From Symsagittifera roscoffensis (Eukaryota > Xenacoelomorpha > Acoela > Convolutidae): DNA of 64,000 bases. Of the stretch, positions 54,601 to 64,000 are shown in pieces. Under the pieces are notes generated by a model. The model saw nothing but the letters and a program-made list of their open reading frames with translations. It did not search any database and was not told the DNA's origin. Numbering within the stretch: position 1 is the stretch's first letter; each line of letters starts with the position of its first letter. The stretch covers positions 30,764,599 to 30,828,598 of the forward strand of contig NC_087063.1 in assembly GCF_963678635.1 (NCBI RefSeq), given 5' to 3'. The position numbers and the translations under genes were made by a program.

Positions 54601-57600
54601 GCAGCAAACTAATTGCCAAGATAGCTTGGCCCGTTGACCTGTGGCTTCGGAACCCAAATTGTTAAGGTGAGATCTTGGGCAGCTGTTTATTCACCCTATT
54701 TGCAATCACCTTTGCGAACACTTTGCCAACTTGGTCAAGAAGGAAGATGCTCCGGTAATTGTTCGGTTCTGCTCTGCTTCCTTTCTTGAACAGATTGAGC
54801 ACTACTGCGTCCCTCCAAATTTGGGGAACTTTCCCCGGATCAAGCCAGATATCAGTGAAAATTCTTGTGAGAGGCTTGAGAATTATCTTCTGGAGCAACT
54901 TAAGAAGGTCACTGGTGATCTGACTCTCACCGGGAGCCTTGCCCGTGTTAATTTCTCTCAAGGCTTGTAGTACCTCTGCACCTTTAGGAGGTCCACTATC
55001 CGCACCTGGAAGTGACCTTTCAACAAACTTTTCACCCGCCGGTCTGTTCGTAAACAGATTCTCATAATGCCTTTGAAACTTCACATTACTGACTTCACCT
55101 TTGCTCCTCCTCTCCAACCAACTCAGGCGAACACTCCTAAGAGTCTCTTTCAACACCTTAAGCGCTTCACGCGTTTGTCCGAGGACGTGCTTGTCTTGAA
55201 ACCCTTCCAGACCACTCTCTAACATCTCATTTTGGGCAAACTTCCTCAACTTGTTGCACTTCAAGTTTAGCCTTTTTCTTGCAGCAACCAATTCGTCAGT
55301 TCTGTTGTTTAGAACCTGACGATGTACACTTCTCCTTTCTTTAAATACCAAACGTTGTTCAGTATTTAAATACTCAAAGAATGTACCCTCTTTTTCCTCA
55401 GGTTCCGGAACCGGTAACCTGGCATGGACATTGCACACCAACTCCTTAAGAGTTCTATTGAAGCTCTCAATGGAGTCAGTGTGGGACAAGCGGTTATCTG
55501 ATGTTAGGAACGAGCGACCTTGGGCAGATTTCAGACAGGTATTGATTTTGGACCGTAGTCCAGGAGACTTCCTTTTTAAGCTTTTTCTGAGAAAACTTTC
55601 ACCGTCAAACGCCTTTTTGCCTGGTTCTTTCGGGGGTTAGACCACGCCTGCAAGTTTAGCATGATCTGAGTGATGCCCGGTACTACCTCCCCAGCTGGCT
55701 CTCATATCTCTCCAGACCGTGTTCCGATCGGACAAGATATAATCGATGACAGCACCTGAGTCTCTGGGGTGACGCCACGTTATTAGCCACTTAAAGGTTT
55801 CTTGAATAACGTGTTCACGACTTTTAAATCGTGTGTCGAACAAAACTCAAGCAATTTCTCACCGTTTGAGTTTGTTTCTTGATCGGCAGACCAGGCACCA
55901 GCTAGTGGTCTCATTTCGGTCAGTTGCTCCTTACTGATTCTCGCATTCAAATCACCAAATATCAGAGTATGAGATCCAACTTTACGGCTGGGGATGCCGT
56001 CTTTCATTACTCTGAAGAGATCAGCGTAGAAGCAATCAACCCGCTTTTCACCTTTCTCATCATCAGGGTTAGTGGGACTGTAACAAACGACTATTTTAAA
56101 CGTTTCACTATTGATGCGACTACTCAACCAGGCTACCATAACTCGGTCACTTTGGCACCTATGCCTGGTTAGTTTCAGTTTCAACGAATTGAAAATGAGA
56201 GCAACCCCGTTTCTACCTTTCCTCTCGGGGTCGCTCGCGCACACAATAGTGTAGTTTCTACCAAGATCAGAGACTCCGTCGCTTTTTAAGCGGGTCTCGC
56301 ATAAACCCAGGGCATCAAAATGCCGCTCAAGCATCAGCTGCTCTAACTCTCCTCCTTCCAACCCCCTTAGGGTCCTACAATTCCAATGTCCAAACTTCCA
56401 CGGTTGCTGCCTAACCAAAACATTGTCTCGGGCCGGTCGCTCCTGTTTCCGATTGGTTTCTCTCATTGGTTTGAATGTAGGTAGGATTTTTACAGGTATG
56501 GCTTACTGGACCGTATTACCCAACCTCTGTTATTACACCGAGGAGGCGTTAAGCAAAATTCCTCATGGAAAATCGCCTGCAGTTTAGTATTGATACCAAT
56601 GGTAGATGTATCATCCGACTCTCGCCGAGGTGAGATCGCTGATTACCGCAGATTGCCTGCGAACGACTCAATCCTAACACGGTGAGGTGAGTACTTACTT
56701 ATGAGCAGCCGTGGCTTAGTGGGTAAGATGCGCGGGCTTTAATACAAAGGTCGTGGGTTCGAATTCGGCTTTTGTCACGGTTGGAGAGGAGCAGTGTCAT
56801 CGGCCTCCTCAAGGTGGTGCCGGCTACGGTGAAATGGATGAAATTTCTCTCCTTCACGGATACTTTTTATCACACCACACGCAAAAAAGAACACATCTTA
56901 GAAAACATGAAAAAGTTTTATTCTTTTTTAAGAGTATGGTCGGATCATTCTGTGCAGTCTGCACAGCAACCGGTTATTCTTGTTTCAATTAATAGTGTAA
57001 ATATAAGATAAGGTAGAACGACAGAAGATGGACAGAGAATAATAAAAAATCATAAACTTATAAAGATGATTTTTTCAGTGTTTTTTCCCAGGAACGCTCA
57101 ATGTGAATTAAAATTTAATCACGGGGGTTTGGCTTCCTATTTCTTTTCAAATTCATAAGAAAGGCCATGTCCGTTCTCAAACAATATAAGTTCAAAAGGC
57201 GCGAAAACTTTTAATTTTCTCTGAAGTTTTAAATGGTGCAAAAAGTTGCGAAACTTATAAGTATATGAATATCTTTTACTCTTGATTCATGGACACTTTT
57301 CCACCTTGTTTGTTATTTAAGTTTCTTTGCGAAGCAAAGTGTATTAGTACAAACTTTTTTCCTACCTAAGTTGCAAATAAAAGTGCTACTTTTGGTGGTA
57401 CTTTTGAATCGGTAGGCTGCGGTAGCAGTATGTATCATACGCATTTGATTAGTTAAAAGTTAACACAGCTGATGCGTTTTTAATTCATTAAATGAACCGA
57501 AAAAAGTTTTTTGTTGCAAATAGCAGTACAATGGTAAAGAGCTCGATTTCAGAAATTTTCAACTCAATGTATCTTGCAATTTTTTAAAAGAGTAATGAAC

Positions 57601-60600
57601 TTAGTCAAGACTCTTATATAGGTCTTGCTGATTTTTTTTCAGGAAAAAATCTTAAAGTGTACATAAAATTCTCTAAAAACTACTACTAGGGTATATATAC
57701 ACTTTTTGAGTTCAATTGAAATTCATCTGCTGAAAGGGACGGAAATTGCACTCTCCAAATACGAACGTGGAAATGGCACGTAAAAACGAGAATGATTTCT
57801 AGTTTCGAAAGTGGAATTTAATTTTAAGATTTCCAGCAGAAAAAATTTTTAGCTGTTGATCCAGCTTTCTCAAGTTCGGATAATATTATCAAAAAAGCGC
57901 CAATCATAAATCGTTCTGGAAACTCAAAGCGCTTAAAGGACATCTATTTTTTTCTTTGAGATTGTTTCAACGAGTCAGTGTTTTTTTTATGTTCACTTGC
58001 ATTCGTGATTCTTTTCCAATCTTCGATTTGATATATTTTGAAATGCGTGATTTATACATAGTTTGGCTTAATGCTTTCCAATTTAGTACATGCAAAGTTG
58101 TGTTTTTTTTTTTGTTTTGTGTCTATTTGGTGCTACTTTTGCTGTATCGAATTGGCAATTTTTCATCATATATAGCTGCGGTTTTGGTGGCTAGTTTTTG
58201 GGGATTTCAAGCATCCATGGCTGAGTGGTTAGTGCAAGAGATCCAAATTTTCATAGTCGCAGATTCGAATCCGACACGTAGCCGATTTTTTGCTAATTCG
58301 AGGCGTATTTCTATTTTTTCTTATTTCACTTGATAAAGCTTCTTTTTGGCCGTGTTCTCGCAATTGTTATCACTTCATTAAAAAAACGAAATATCAATGT
58401 GTTTTTACTGCCAACAATAAAGCTAGGGGCATCTTTGAAGTTTATTTACTCGAAATTTGAGGTTGTTTGTAGTTGCAAGCCGATTATTGCTATTTTCTTA
58501 TTGTTTTTTTTTCGCTTAAAGAATTTGTTCAGCTTGAAATGTTTCGGCTAATACATCAGTTTAGTCGTCTATTTGCTTCGTATATAGGGCTTTAAAAAGT
58601 CTGAGTTTTTGTGTGCTGTGTGGTACGTGAAACTTGAAAAATCGAGTTACTGTTTTTGTTTGTAGCTCAAAACTTATTATGACCAAGATTTTTAAAACTC
58701 AACTGGCTTTCATCCAGATTTTTTTGGCTGAGTTACCAGTTCATAAATGTGGTTGCAATGCTAGTTCAAAGCTGACAACAGTCGACCAATTCTTTTTTAA
58801 ATTGAGCAAACTTATCAAAATTTTGATATCTGTTCTGTTTTTTTTTTCAAATGGTTTTTTCGGTCTAGTGGCTTTAATATTTTTTTTTAGGGCGAGTTTT
58901 TTACTTGCAAGTTTTTTTTTTTAACTTGCAAGTAGGGCGAAGTTCTTGTTTGGTTCTATGAAAGTTTTTTATATTTTTTTTCCAATAATTGCATTCGGGA
59001 TAGTGTTTTTTTTTACACTGAGTTGTTGTTCTCGGTGTTTATCCCTTAAGACCAATTCGACTTAACTATTCGTTTTTGATGTAAGTTTTTCTATATAATC
59101 TGAAAACTTTTGATGTCCTGAGCTCAAATTCGAAAAGATATTTCAATTTTGTGATCAGTTTAATAATTAATGCACGATATATTTCTTTTTATTTACTCAT
59201 AAACGGCGAATTAATCCAGCGAATCCAGAGAATTCAATTTGGATTGAGGCTTTGATGTTATGGAAAAATTGTTATAGTCCTGGAGTCCCCCAATGATGAC
59301 AACTTTGAATGAGATCAAACTACCCTTTGCCTGTTCAAATTTAGAGCCAGTAATGAGTTATGATTGAGATTTTTATAAGTTTTTTTTTGTAGTTTTCAGA
59401 CAAAGGGTATCATGATTTTGATTATGAGATCTGAGGGGTGAACTCCGGGAAAGCTATATTAGCTAATTGAAGGTGCATTTATTATTACCTGGTTTTTGTA
59501 CATTCAGAAGCTTGGCACAGTAGTTAGGGAAATTAACTGTGAACTATTAGATTGCTGGTAGATTGGGGAGCGACGCCGGAAGATGTCAGACGTTTTATTT
59601 TGAGAAGTTATCAGTTTTAGTGACCCGATTTCCTTTTTTTCTCTTGTTATTTGCAAAGTACAATTTTGCTGCGGTTGTGAAATTTCTATAAACACATTTT
59701 GGGATGTTAAACCACTTTGTTTTTCGCAGGGACTTTAAAACCGACAATATTTTCCTCACTAAAGAGGGAATAGTGAAGCTAGGCGACTTTGGGATATCTA
59801 AGATGATGACATCCACTAGAAGACTTGCCAGCACTGTTCTGGGAACTCCTTACTACATCAGCCCTGAGCTGGTTAGAATGATAATTTCTTGATTGCGTTT
59901 TCAATGTAAGCGTTTTACTGATTCGTCAAAACAGAACCCGAAGTAATTGAATGAATTAAGCTCTGTTATGGGAGGTTTTGTGCTTTTTTAAAGATTCTTT
60001 CAATGGCCGTTTCTTTTTTTTTATAGACAACAGACATTTTTATATATTACCAACTCTAATAAAATCGTGTTGTTTCAGTGTGAGGGCAAAGAATACAATG
60101 AGAAGTCGGACATTTGGGCTCTCGGATGTGTGCTGTATGAAATGGCATGCGGTCAGAGAACATTTGATGGAACAAATCTGCCTGCATTGGTCACCAAAAT
60201 CATGAAAGGCCAGTTCGCTCCAATCAAGTCTACCTTTTCACAACCATTCCGTGTTCTGATTCGCGACATGTTGCAAAGGGATCCCCAATATAGACCATCG
60301 TCACATGAACTGCTTTACATGCGTTTACCAGAACTGATGAAGAATGTTCCAACAGCTGCTGATAAACGCGGAAAGTTGACAAGTGGGTTGAGTTTGAAAT
60401 CGGATTTAGATGGCAGCAATGATGGATCCCAGAAAGGGTCTAATCGTGTGTCCGATTCGGCTAATGCGCGTTCTTTGGTATTCGAGTTCAACTTACAAAG
60501 CTTGAGAATCGAACCAATTGCGTTTCCATTTAGAGTCAAAATCAAACAGGTTAGTTTTACTTGATTACACTAGCCATCAGCGTAGTGTATTATTACGATA

Positions 60601-63600
60601 CTTCTTTTTTTTTCTAACCTAACTCGCAAGTTAGTGTTCATTAAAAAAGTTCACTTATTTGGAAATGTAACTGTAGCGTTGAAAATTGCATAGCATCTTT
60701 TCTCTGCTTTTTTGGCTAGTGTTTTGTACCTATGAAGCTTCCGTGGCTAATTATTACGATACTTCTTTTTTTCTAACCTAACTCGCAAGTTAGTGTTCAT
60801 TAAAAAAATTCGTTTATTTGGAAATTTCACTGTAGCGTTGAAAATTGCATAGCATCTGTTCTCTGCTGTTTTGGTTAGTGTTTTGTGCCTATGAAGCTTC
60901 CGTGGCTGAGTGGTAAGTGTGTGAGATTCTTAATCTCTAGGTTGCAGGCTGAAATCTCCAACGTAGCCATTTTTTTTTTGCTAATTCGAGGCTTATTTCT
61001 AAATTTTCTTATTGCACTGTATAGAGCTGCTTTTTGTCTTGTTCTCGCTAGTGTTTGTGAAGCTAAGCTTCGCCTCTGTGTTAGAAAATGATACCGTATT
61101 ATTCATACACTAATGAGACAAGGAACTTATTGTTTTCACGGCGTAAAAATTAATGCTTCTTCAAATTAGAGGCTGAAGAGTTTTTGCTTCTACATGTCAA
61201 AACACTCGTTGGAAACATTTTACTGACGAATTAGTAAAAACACGAATGTTTTTCGAGGGCGATAGAAATGGTTGAAAGCAAGAGACGTTAAGGACTTGAT
61301 GAAAACAAAGGGTTTAAATATTCATGGTATATGAGTCCTTTTTAGTTTTGCGCTTCTGCCACTCATACGGTTTGTGTGTCGGCTGAGATGAGTGTGTTCA
61401 CGTGGGGAGAGGGATCGAAGGGACAGTTAGGCCACGAGAGTCTGGAGAGCTGTGCTGTGCCCACTGAGGTTGAGTCGCTGAGGGGCAAATCCATCGTCAG
61501 GTTAGTTCTGGCAAACTGTCATACCTATAAAACGCTCGAGGACTAAATCCCCTGGATAAAATCCCAAGTACTAAATCACCCATAGGACTAAATGGCCCCA
61601 CAGAAAATCCCCCAGAATTAGTTTTAATATCCCCCAGACTAGTCTTTGGCAAAAGGCAACTCGGAAAATGAAATTAAACCTCGAGATCTGATTCAAATTG
61701 AAAACCATAAATAGTAGAAGGTAGATTAAATTAGAACCATAAAGTTAAATTAGGATTTCGTGAATTTTATTGTTGTCTTTCAGTGGCTTCGGTGAATTTG
61801 CAGATATCAGGATTTGACGTCTGCAAAATCGACTCAAATATACTGTGAAATCGTTCGAGATCGTTGTTTAGATTTGGCAGGTCGTGAATTGTTCGACAAT
61901 CTTTATTTCTTGGTCATCGATAAAGCAATGTCTTGCCTAGGCCTGCTGAAATTTTCCGGGAAGCTCTTAAACGTTTAATCTATTATCAGTTTCCATACCT
62001 TTGTATCGGACTTGGAAAGTCAGACCCCGTACAATGCTATAATTACACGAAATGAATGATTGAAAACCAGTTTCATGAATTAAAATTAATACCCGTTGTA
62101 TAATGTGTGAGGTAACAATTTTCGAAAGTTCTTGGATTATGCTTATGGTAATTTTGTTGTTGTTGTAAAGCTCGTATTTCGGTTGAAGCATTTCAATCTG
62201 CAATATTTTTGCACCTGTTGAAATAGTCCATAACTTAGAAAAACATCTTATTTTTCTGAAATGGTCGTGTTTTTTTTCTAAAAGGGTCAGCTTGCCTCAG
62301 AAACGATTTAAAAACCATTCAAAATAAGTCAGACCGCCTCAAAAGTAGTTAATACATCACTGTCATTTACGGTTATACAAGTGTCTGCTTCAGAGTGGGT
62401 GCTGGGGACGGATTCAGTGTATTTGGATGTGACAATGGCATCCTTCTCACAGCTGGAGATGGCACCAGGGGCTGCTTGGGTCACGGAGATTGGAACAACT
62501 CCTCCAAGGCCAAACTCATCGAAAGTCTCCTGTCGTAAGTGTCTTTTCCTTCCCTGCACTGCAATGTCATTTTACCAGAATTGTATAGAAATAATATTCA
62601 TTTAACAGATGCTCATTACGGATCTTGTTAACTATCAACCTTCACGCCTATGATACCAAGAATTGCCACCCCCTGTAAAGAGTTAATTAAACTGCTTAGC
62701 ATGAGTTAATTTTCTCGCCCCTTTTACAAATGCAATCGGGGGGTAGTTAACAAGATCTGATCATTTGTATCTGTTTGTGCAAAGAGTGGATATAGTGTCA
62801 TTTGCCTGTGGTCCTATGCACGTGGCAGCAGTGAGTAGTGAGGGCATCATGTACTGTTGGGGAGTGGGCGCAGATGGCAGACTGGGTCTGAATGACTTCC
62901 AGGACAGAAATTTACCCACCCAAGTGTCAGCTCCAGTGAGTGATCATAATTTTTTCGCACAAAGTCTTTCAAATTGATTCTCGAGGTCAGGTAAATTTTG
63001 CTATGACTTAAACGATAACAGAGATATCATGAAGTGTGCTGTTAAATTTTGATATGCCTTTAACGAAATACGGAAAGTGATGCGGAAAAGTGTAAAAGAA
63101 TATTAAAGTGAGTTAGGACCGATGTGGTTAACTCATAGAGTAATTTCGGATAGGGTACACCGTCTGCTCGTCACGCTGTCTTATTTTCGGCCGGATAGAT
63201 TCGTGCAACTTCTTAGTCTAATACCGATCCTAATCTTACTCTTATACTTTCTAGTCTCAGGGTGTTTAACTAGTCTCTGCTAGGCTCAATAGATCTAGGG
63301 TATACTGGTTTGTTGCGGCTGCTGAAGTTCTCTTGGAGAGACAACTAATTTCTAAGTTAAATTCAAATCTCTCTGGTGCTGAAATTACAAGTAATTTCAG
63401 CACTTACAAATAAGTGGGTTGTTAGTTAGATGGATCATGATTGGTTAATATTAAATACTTTACAGTGGTAAAATATCTAATTTATCCAATCATAAAATAT
63501 AGTTTAGATCAGGTTCCAAAAGTGATGAAAAGTAAGATAGGTAAAAGAAATGAAAAAAAAAACTTGGGACTGATAATTGTGCTTTCGCTGATAAAATATC

Positions 63601-63908
63601 CCTAGGCCGTTATATTTCACAATAATTTTTGTTTTCAAAAACCGTTTGGGGGCAAATCTTGGCTTTAGCCGTTCAAAATTTCACTCAAGGCTGTGATTCA
63701 ACTTCTATGAAAACAGGTTTTTGAATGAGATAGTTGCTTGCAGGATGCAGAGGGCTTCCTAATCAGACGTGTGTTCTGTGGGATGGACGGGACAGTATTT
63801 CTGGCAGATATGGGATGTGTGCTAGCATGTGGCAATAACTCTTTCAACAAACTGGGCTTGAACAACAGACAGGGTTTTCTGATGGGCATGAAGAACTTCA
63901 TCAGCAAA
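48182..63908 (+). CDS. NEK8/9-like: NEK8/NEK9-type kinase with N-terminal DUF4347 and RCC1 repeats (partial, 10 exons seen)
   Basis: Ten exons joined by GT-AG splice sites in consistent phase encode a DUF4347-like domain, a NIMA-family Ser/Thr kinase and RCC1-type beta-propeller repeats, continuing past the right edge. Vertebrate NEK8 acts at cilia and NEK9 in spindle assembly; both are kinase plus RCC1, without DUF4347. The kinase has GKGAYG, VILKEI (Lys), HRDFKTDN (Phe in place of the usual Leu), DFGISK and SPEL. GISK and [15 protein letters not shown] favour NEK8 over NEK9. The first-exon Met at 48182 is chosen because homology-like sequence follows it, but the frame is open upstream to 48005 and an earlier exon is possible. 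It is the only gene here that looks under host constraint. Confidence 0.9.
49480..50098. mobile_element. Inverted-repeat element with G/C tracts in intron 1
   Basis: Ends are inverted copies of TTGGATCAATTGAGCAATCTCCCCCC (left 49486-, right ending about 50095). Inner inverted copies of GAGCTA(T)ATCTCCCCCC lie near 49545 and 50035. An uninterrupted run of 21 G occurs at 49523-49543. No transposase ORF. MITE-like. Confidence 0.75.
50110..50640. repeat. Degenerate minisatellite in intron 1
   Basis: Loose repetition of wording such as ATAGCTTGAATAGCTTGC, TTAGAAAA and TTCATGAA(A/T) every ~70-100 bases. Units are too diverged to count exactly. Confidence 0.6.
50686..50886 (+). CDS. NEK8/9-like: Kinase gene exon 2: DUF4347 middle
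   Basis: 201 bases, phase 0, after TTTATTTCAG and before GTAATT. Encodes [18 protein letters not shown] and [20 protein letters not shown]; the last matches the DUF4347 segment that names a core strand. Confidence 0.85.
51020..51328 (+). CDS. NEK8/9-like: Kinase gene exon 3: DUF4347 end and kinase start
   Basis: 309 bases, phase 0. [18 protein letters not shown] and QFYFDVEKL close the DUF4347 domain; [13 protein letters not shown] and LVILKEINM start the kinase (glycine loop and catalytic Lys). The apparent frame past LNE is intron. Confidence 0.9.
51498..51601 (+). CDS. NEK8/9-like: Kinase gene exon 4: kinase N-lobe
   Basis: 104 bases. [19 protein letters not shown] and [12 protein letters not shown], up to the hinge. 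Ends in phase 2 (GG|GTTAGT). Confidence 0.9.
51785..51910 (+). CDS. NEK8/9-like: Kinase gene exon 5: kinase helices D-E
   Basis: 126 bases, completing the Gly codon. [29 protein letters not shown]. Ends within the Arg codon of HRD (AG|GTATAC). Confidence 0.9.
52036..52220. mobile_element. Small inverted-repeat element (MITE-like), copy A
   Basis: Imperfect ~50-base inverted repeats (left ...GTTGCCTG, right CAGGCAAAAGGTAAC...GAGATCTGAGGGGT). Related to copy B at 59272-59460. Confidence 0.6.
52581..52767 (+). repeat. tRNA-derived SINE, copy 1 (3' side of the intronic LINE)
   Basis: The 187-base unit starts AACACGGTGAGG and contains a pol III A box (TGGCTGAGTGGGTAAG) and B box (GGATTCGAATTC). 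The head resembles a Ser/Leu-type tRNA but the acceptor and anticodon arms do not fold properly, so it is not a working tRNA gene. Confidence 0.8.
52882..54531 (-). pseudogene. LINE RT core plus three C2H2 zinc fingers
   Basis: A 549-aa frame. [30 protein letters not shown] (catalytic YADD), [13 protein letters not shown] and [13 protein letters not shown]. The thumb follows ([18 protein letters not shown]). The C-terminal 200 residues hold finger-like units: [21 protein letters not shown] (first Cys lost), CPLSDC...WTKHMQNCH and CPLCSY...[10 protein letters not shown]. Between them a TVTKGTEG repeat reflects a 24-base tandem repeat at about 53335-53410. The RT is of the RTE/CR1 sort; the C-terminal fingers are less common and probably bind nucleic acid. 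Confidence 0.85.
54662..55489 (-). pseudogene. LINE RT N-terminal region
   Basis: A 275-aa frame with the pre-RT helical region and RT motifs 0-1: [63 protein letters not shown]. The next motif (AFDSIDRE-like) is in the broken segment 54590-54660. Continuous with the core after a frameshift. Confidence 0.85.
55637..55843 (-). pseudogene. LINE endonuclease, C-terminal part
   Basis: A 68-aa frame with the end of the APE domain: [24 protein letters not shown] and [12 protein letters not shown] (catalytic SDH). A frameshift near 55790 separates it from the N-terminal part. Confidence 0.85.
55783..56466 (-). pseudogene. LINE endonuclease, N-terminal part
   Basis: A 227-aa frame with APE/exonuclease III motifs: [20 protein letters not shown] (catalytic Glu), [13 protein letters not shown] and [11 protein letters not shown] (GDxN). 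Starts MRETNRKQ. This domain nicks the target DNA. Confidence 0.9.
56676..56862 (+). repeat. tRNA-derived SINE, copy 2 (5' side of the intronic LINE)
   Basis: 187 bases, same start and end as copy 1 with several substitutions (A box TGGCTTAGTGGGTAAG, B box GGGTTCGAATTC). Sequence outside the two copies does not match. Confidence 0.8.
56863..58190. other. Intron 5 DNA without identified features
   Basis: AT-rich; I see no ORF, RNA or clear repeat. Confidence 0.5.
58200..58400 (+). repeat. tRNA-derived SINE, second family, copy 1
   Basis: A box TGGCTGAGTGGTTAG at 58217 and B box AGATTCGAATCC near 58260, then a tail TTTTTTGCTAATTCGAGGC...TTATTTCACTTGATA shared with 60880-61070. Confidence 0.7.
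58401..59271. other. Intron 5 DNA without identified features
   Basis: T-rich; nothing supported. A short palindrome AACTTGCAAGT lies near 58905-58935. Confidence 0.45.
59272..59460. mobile_element. Small inverted-repeat element (MITE-like), copy B
   Basis: 189 bases with ~55-base imperfect inverted ends (CCTGGAGTCCCCC...CCCTTTGCCTG and CAGACAAAGGGTA...GGGGTGAACTCCGGG). Confidence 0.65.
59730..59871 (+). CDS. NEK8/9-like: Kinase gene exon 6: catalytic loop and activation segment
   Basis: 142 bases after [36 protein letters not shown] and [12 protein letters not shown]. Ends phase 0 before GTTAGA. Confidence 0.92.
60079..60549 (+). CDS. NEK8/9-like: Kinase gene exon 7: kinase C-lobe and linker
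   Basis: 471 bases, phase 0. [39 protein letters not shown] and [15 protein letters not shown] end the kinase. A Ser/Gly-rich linker ([17 protein letters not shown]) follows, then [17 protein letters not shown]. Ends before GTTAGT. Confidence 0.92.
60590..60920 (+). repeat. Tandem duplication of ~160 bases in intron 7
   Basis: 60590-60750 and 60751-60920 match (ATTATTACGATACTTCTTTT through GAAGCTTCCGTGGCT). The second copy runs on into a full SINE head; the first is cut after the A box starts. Confidence 0.85.
60885..61070 (+). repeat. tRNA-derived SINE, second family, copy 2
   Basis: A box TGGCTGAGTGGTAAG at 60903; the B box is degenerate (GGCTGAAATCTCC). Tail TTTTGCTAATTCGAGGC as at 58285. 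Confidence 0.7.
61346..61500 (+). CDS. NEK8/9-like: Kinase gene exon 8: RCC1-type repeat
   Basis: 155 bases after [41 protein letters not shown] and [14 protein letters not shown] fit one RCC1 blade. Ends phase 2 (AG|GTTAGT). Confidence 0.88.
62394..62534 (+). CDS. NEK8/9-like: Kinase gene exon 9: RCC1-type repeat
   Basis: 141 bases after [44 protein letters not shown] and AKLIESLL. Ends TC|GTAAGTG. Confidence 0.88.
62612..62766. mobile_element. Short inverted-repeat element in intron 9
   Basis: GATCTTGTTAACTA near 62620 and its inverse TAGTTAACAAGATC near 62745, about 145 bases apart. MITE-like; no ORF. Confidence 0.5.
62785..62935 (+). CDS. NEK8/9-like: Kinase gene exon 10: RCC1-type repeat
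   Basis: 151 bases after [51 protein letters not shown]. Ends before GTGAGT, phase 0. Confidence 0.9.
62936..63743. other. Intron of the kinase gene, no other features
   Basis: AT-rich; I see no repeat or ORF that I can support. Confidence 0.5.
63744..63908 (+). CDS. NEK8/9-like: Kinase gene exon 11 (last one visible): RCC1-type repeat
   Basis: 165 bases after GCTTGCAG, phase 0. [25 protein letters not shown] and [14 protein letters not shown]. Ends ISK before GTGAGA; further exons lie outside the window. Counting exons 1-10 plus this one gives eleven pieces if exons 3-5 are counted separately as here. Confidence 0.88.
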
Positions 63909-64000
63909 GTGAGATTCCAAATCAGACGTTGCATCATAGTGCATTTCCTGAAATGCGATAGTATTTATGAACTAGTATAAGCATTTAATTATGAACGAGT

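Larger units (their letters stand above)
52768..56500 (-). mobile_element. APE-type LINE in intron 5, with C-terminal C2H2 fingers (broken)
   Basis: On the minus strand: APE endonuclease (56466 to ~55640), RT N-terminal part (55489-54662), RT core and a C-terminal region with C2H2 fingers (54531-52882). At least two frameshifts and a break near 54590-54660 disable it. It is antisense to the host gene. The two ends are close to 187-base SINE copies in direct orientation. Confidence 0.85.

Overview
The window is eukaryotic DNA, most likely from an invertebrate animal. It carries a multi-exon host gene with GT-AG introns on the right and stacked retroelements on the left. The non-coding DNA is AT-rich. 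I cannot name the species from the sequence.

Layout. 1-7888 (minus) is the 5' part of a Ty3/gypsy-class LTR retrotransposon (element 1) that runs off the left edge; it is internally deleted and broken. 8023-10777 (minus) is a damaged non-LTR retrotransposon (LINE) with a PHD-finger ORF1, an RT, no visible endonuclease, and a (TAC)n-type tail. 10778-34840 (minus) is a giant LTR retrotransposon (element 2), about 24 kb between two 879-bp LTRs. Beyond gag, protease, RT, RNase H and integrase it has a macro-like domain at the end of the integrase reading frame. It also has about 9 kb of accessory coding sequence: 264-aa, 2455-aa and 244-aa ORFs. The 2455-aa ORF begins with an SGNH-hydrolase domain. 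34851-41876 is a tandem array of three nearly identical ~2.33-kb units of a Penelope-like element. Each unit holds a partial RT with a PHD-type zinc finger inserted between RT motifs, and a nested terminal-inverted-repeat element. 42868-43261 is another RT relic. 43262-48000 is AT-rich DNA with degenerate satellite-like repeats.

From 48182 to the right edge (plus) runs the only clear host gene: an N-terminal DUF4347-like domain, a NIMA-family kinase domain (NEK8/NEK9 type) and RCC1-type repeats. Ten exons can be placed by splice sites and phase; the 3' end lies outside the window. Its 7.8-kb fourth-to-sixth-exon-region intron (51911-59729) holds an APE-type LINE with C-terminal C2H2 fingers, flanked by two tRNA-derived SINE copies, plus small inverted-repeat elements.

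The most unusual material is element 2. Its accessory block is more intact than its gag-pol. Its leader and that of element 1 each carry a short GC-rich motif scattered many times, in lineage-specific versions at matching places. A 12-base motif also recurs in its pol linker and beside its 3' LTR. All calls come from reading the sequence; no searches were run.
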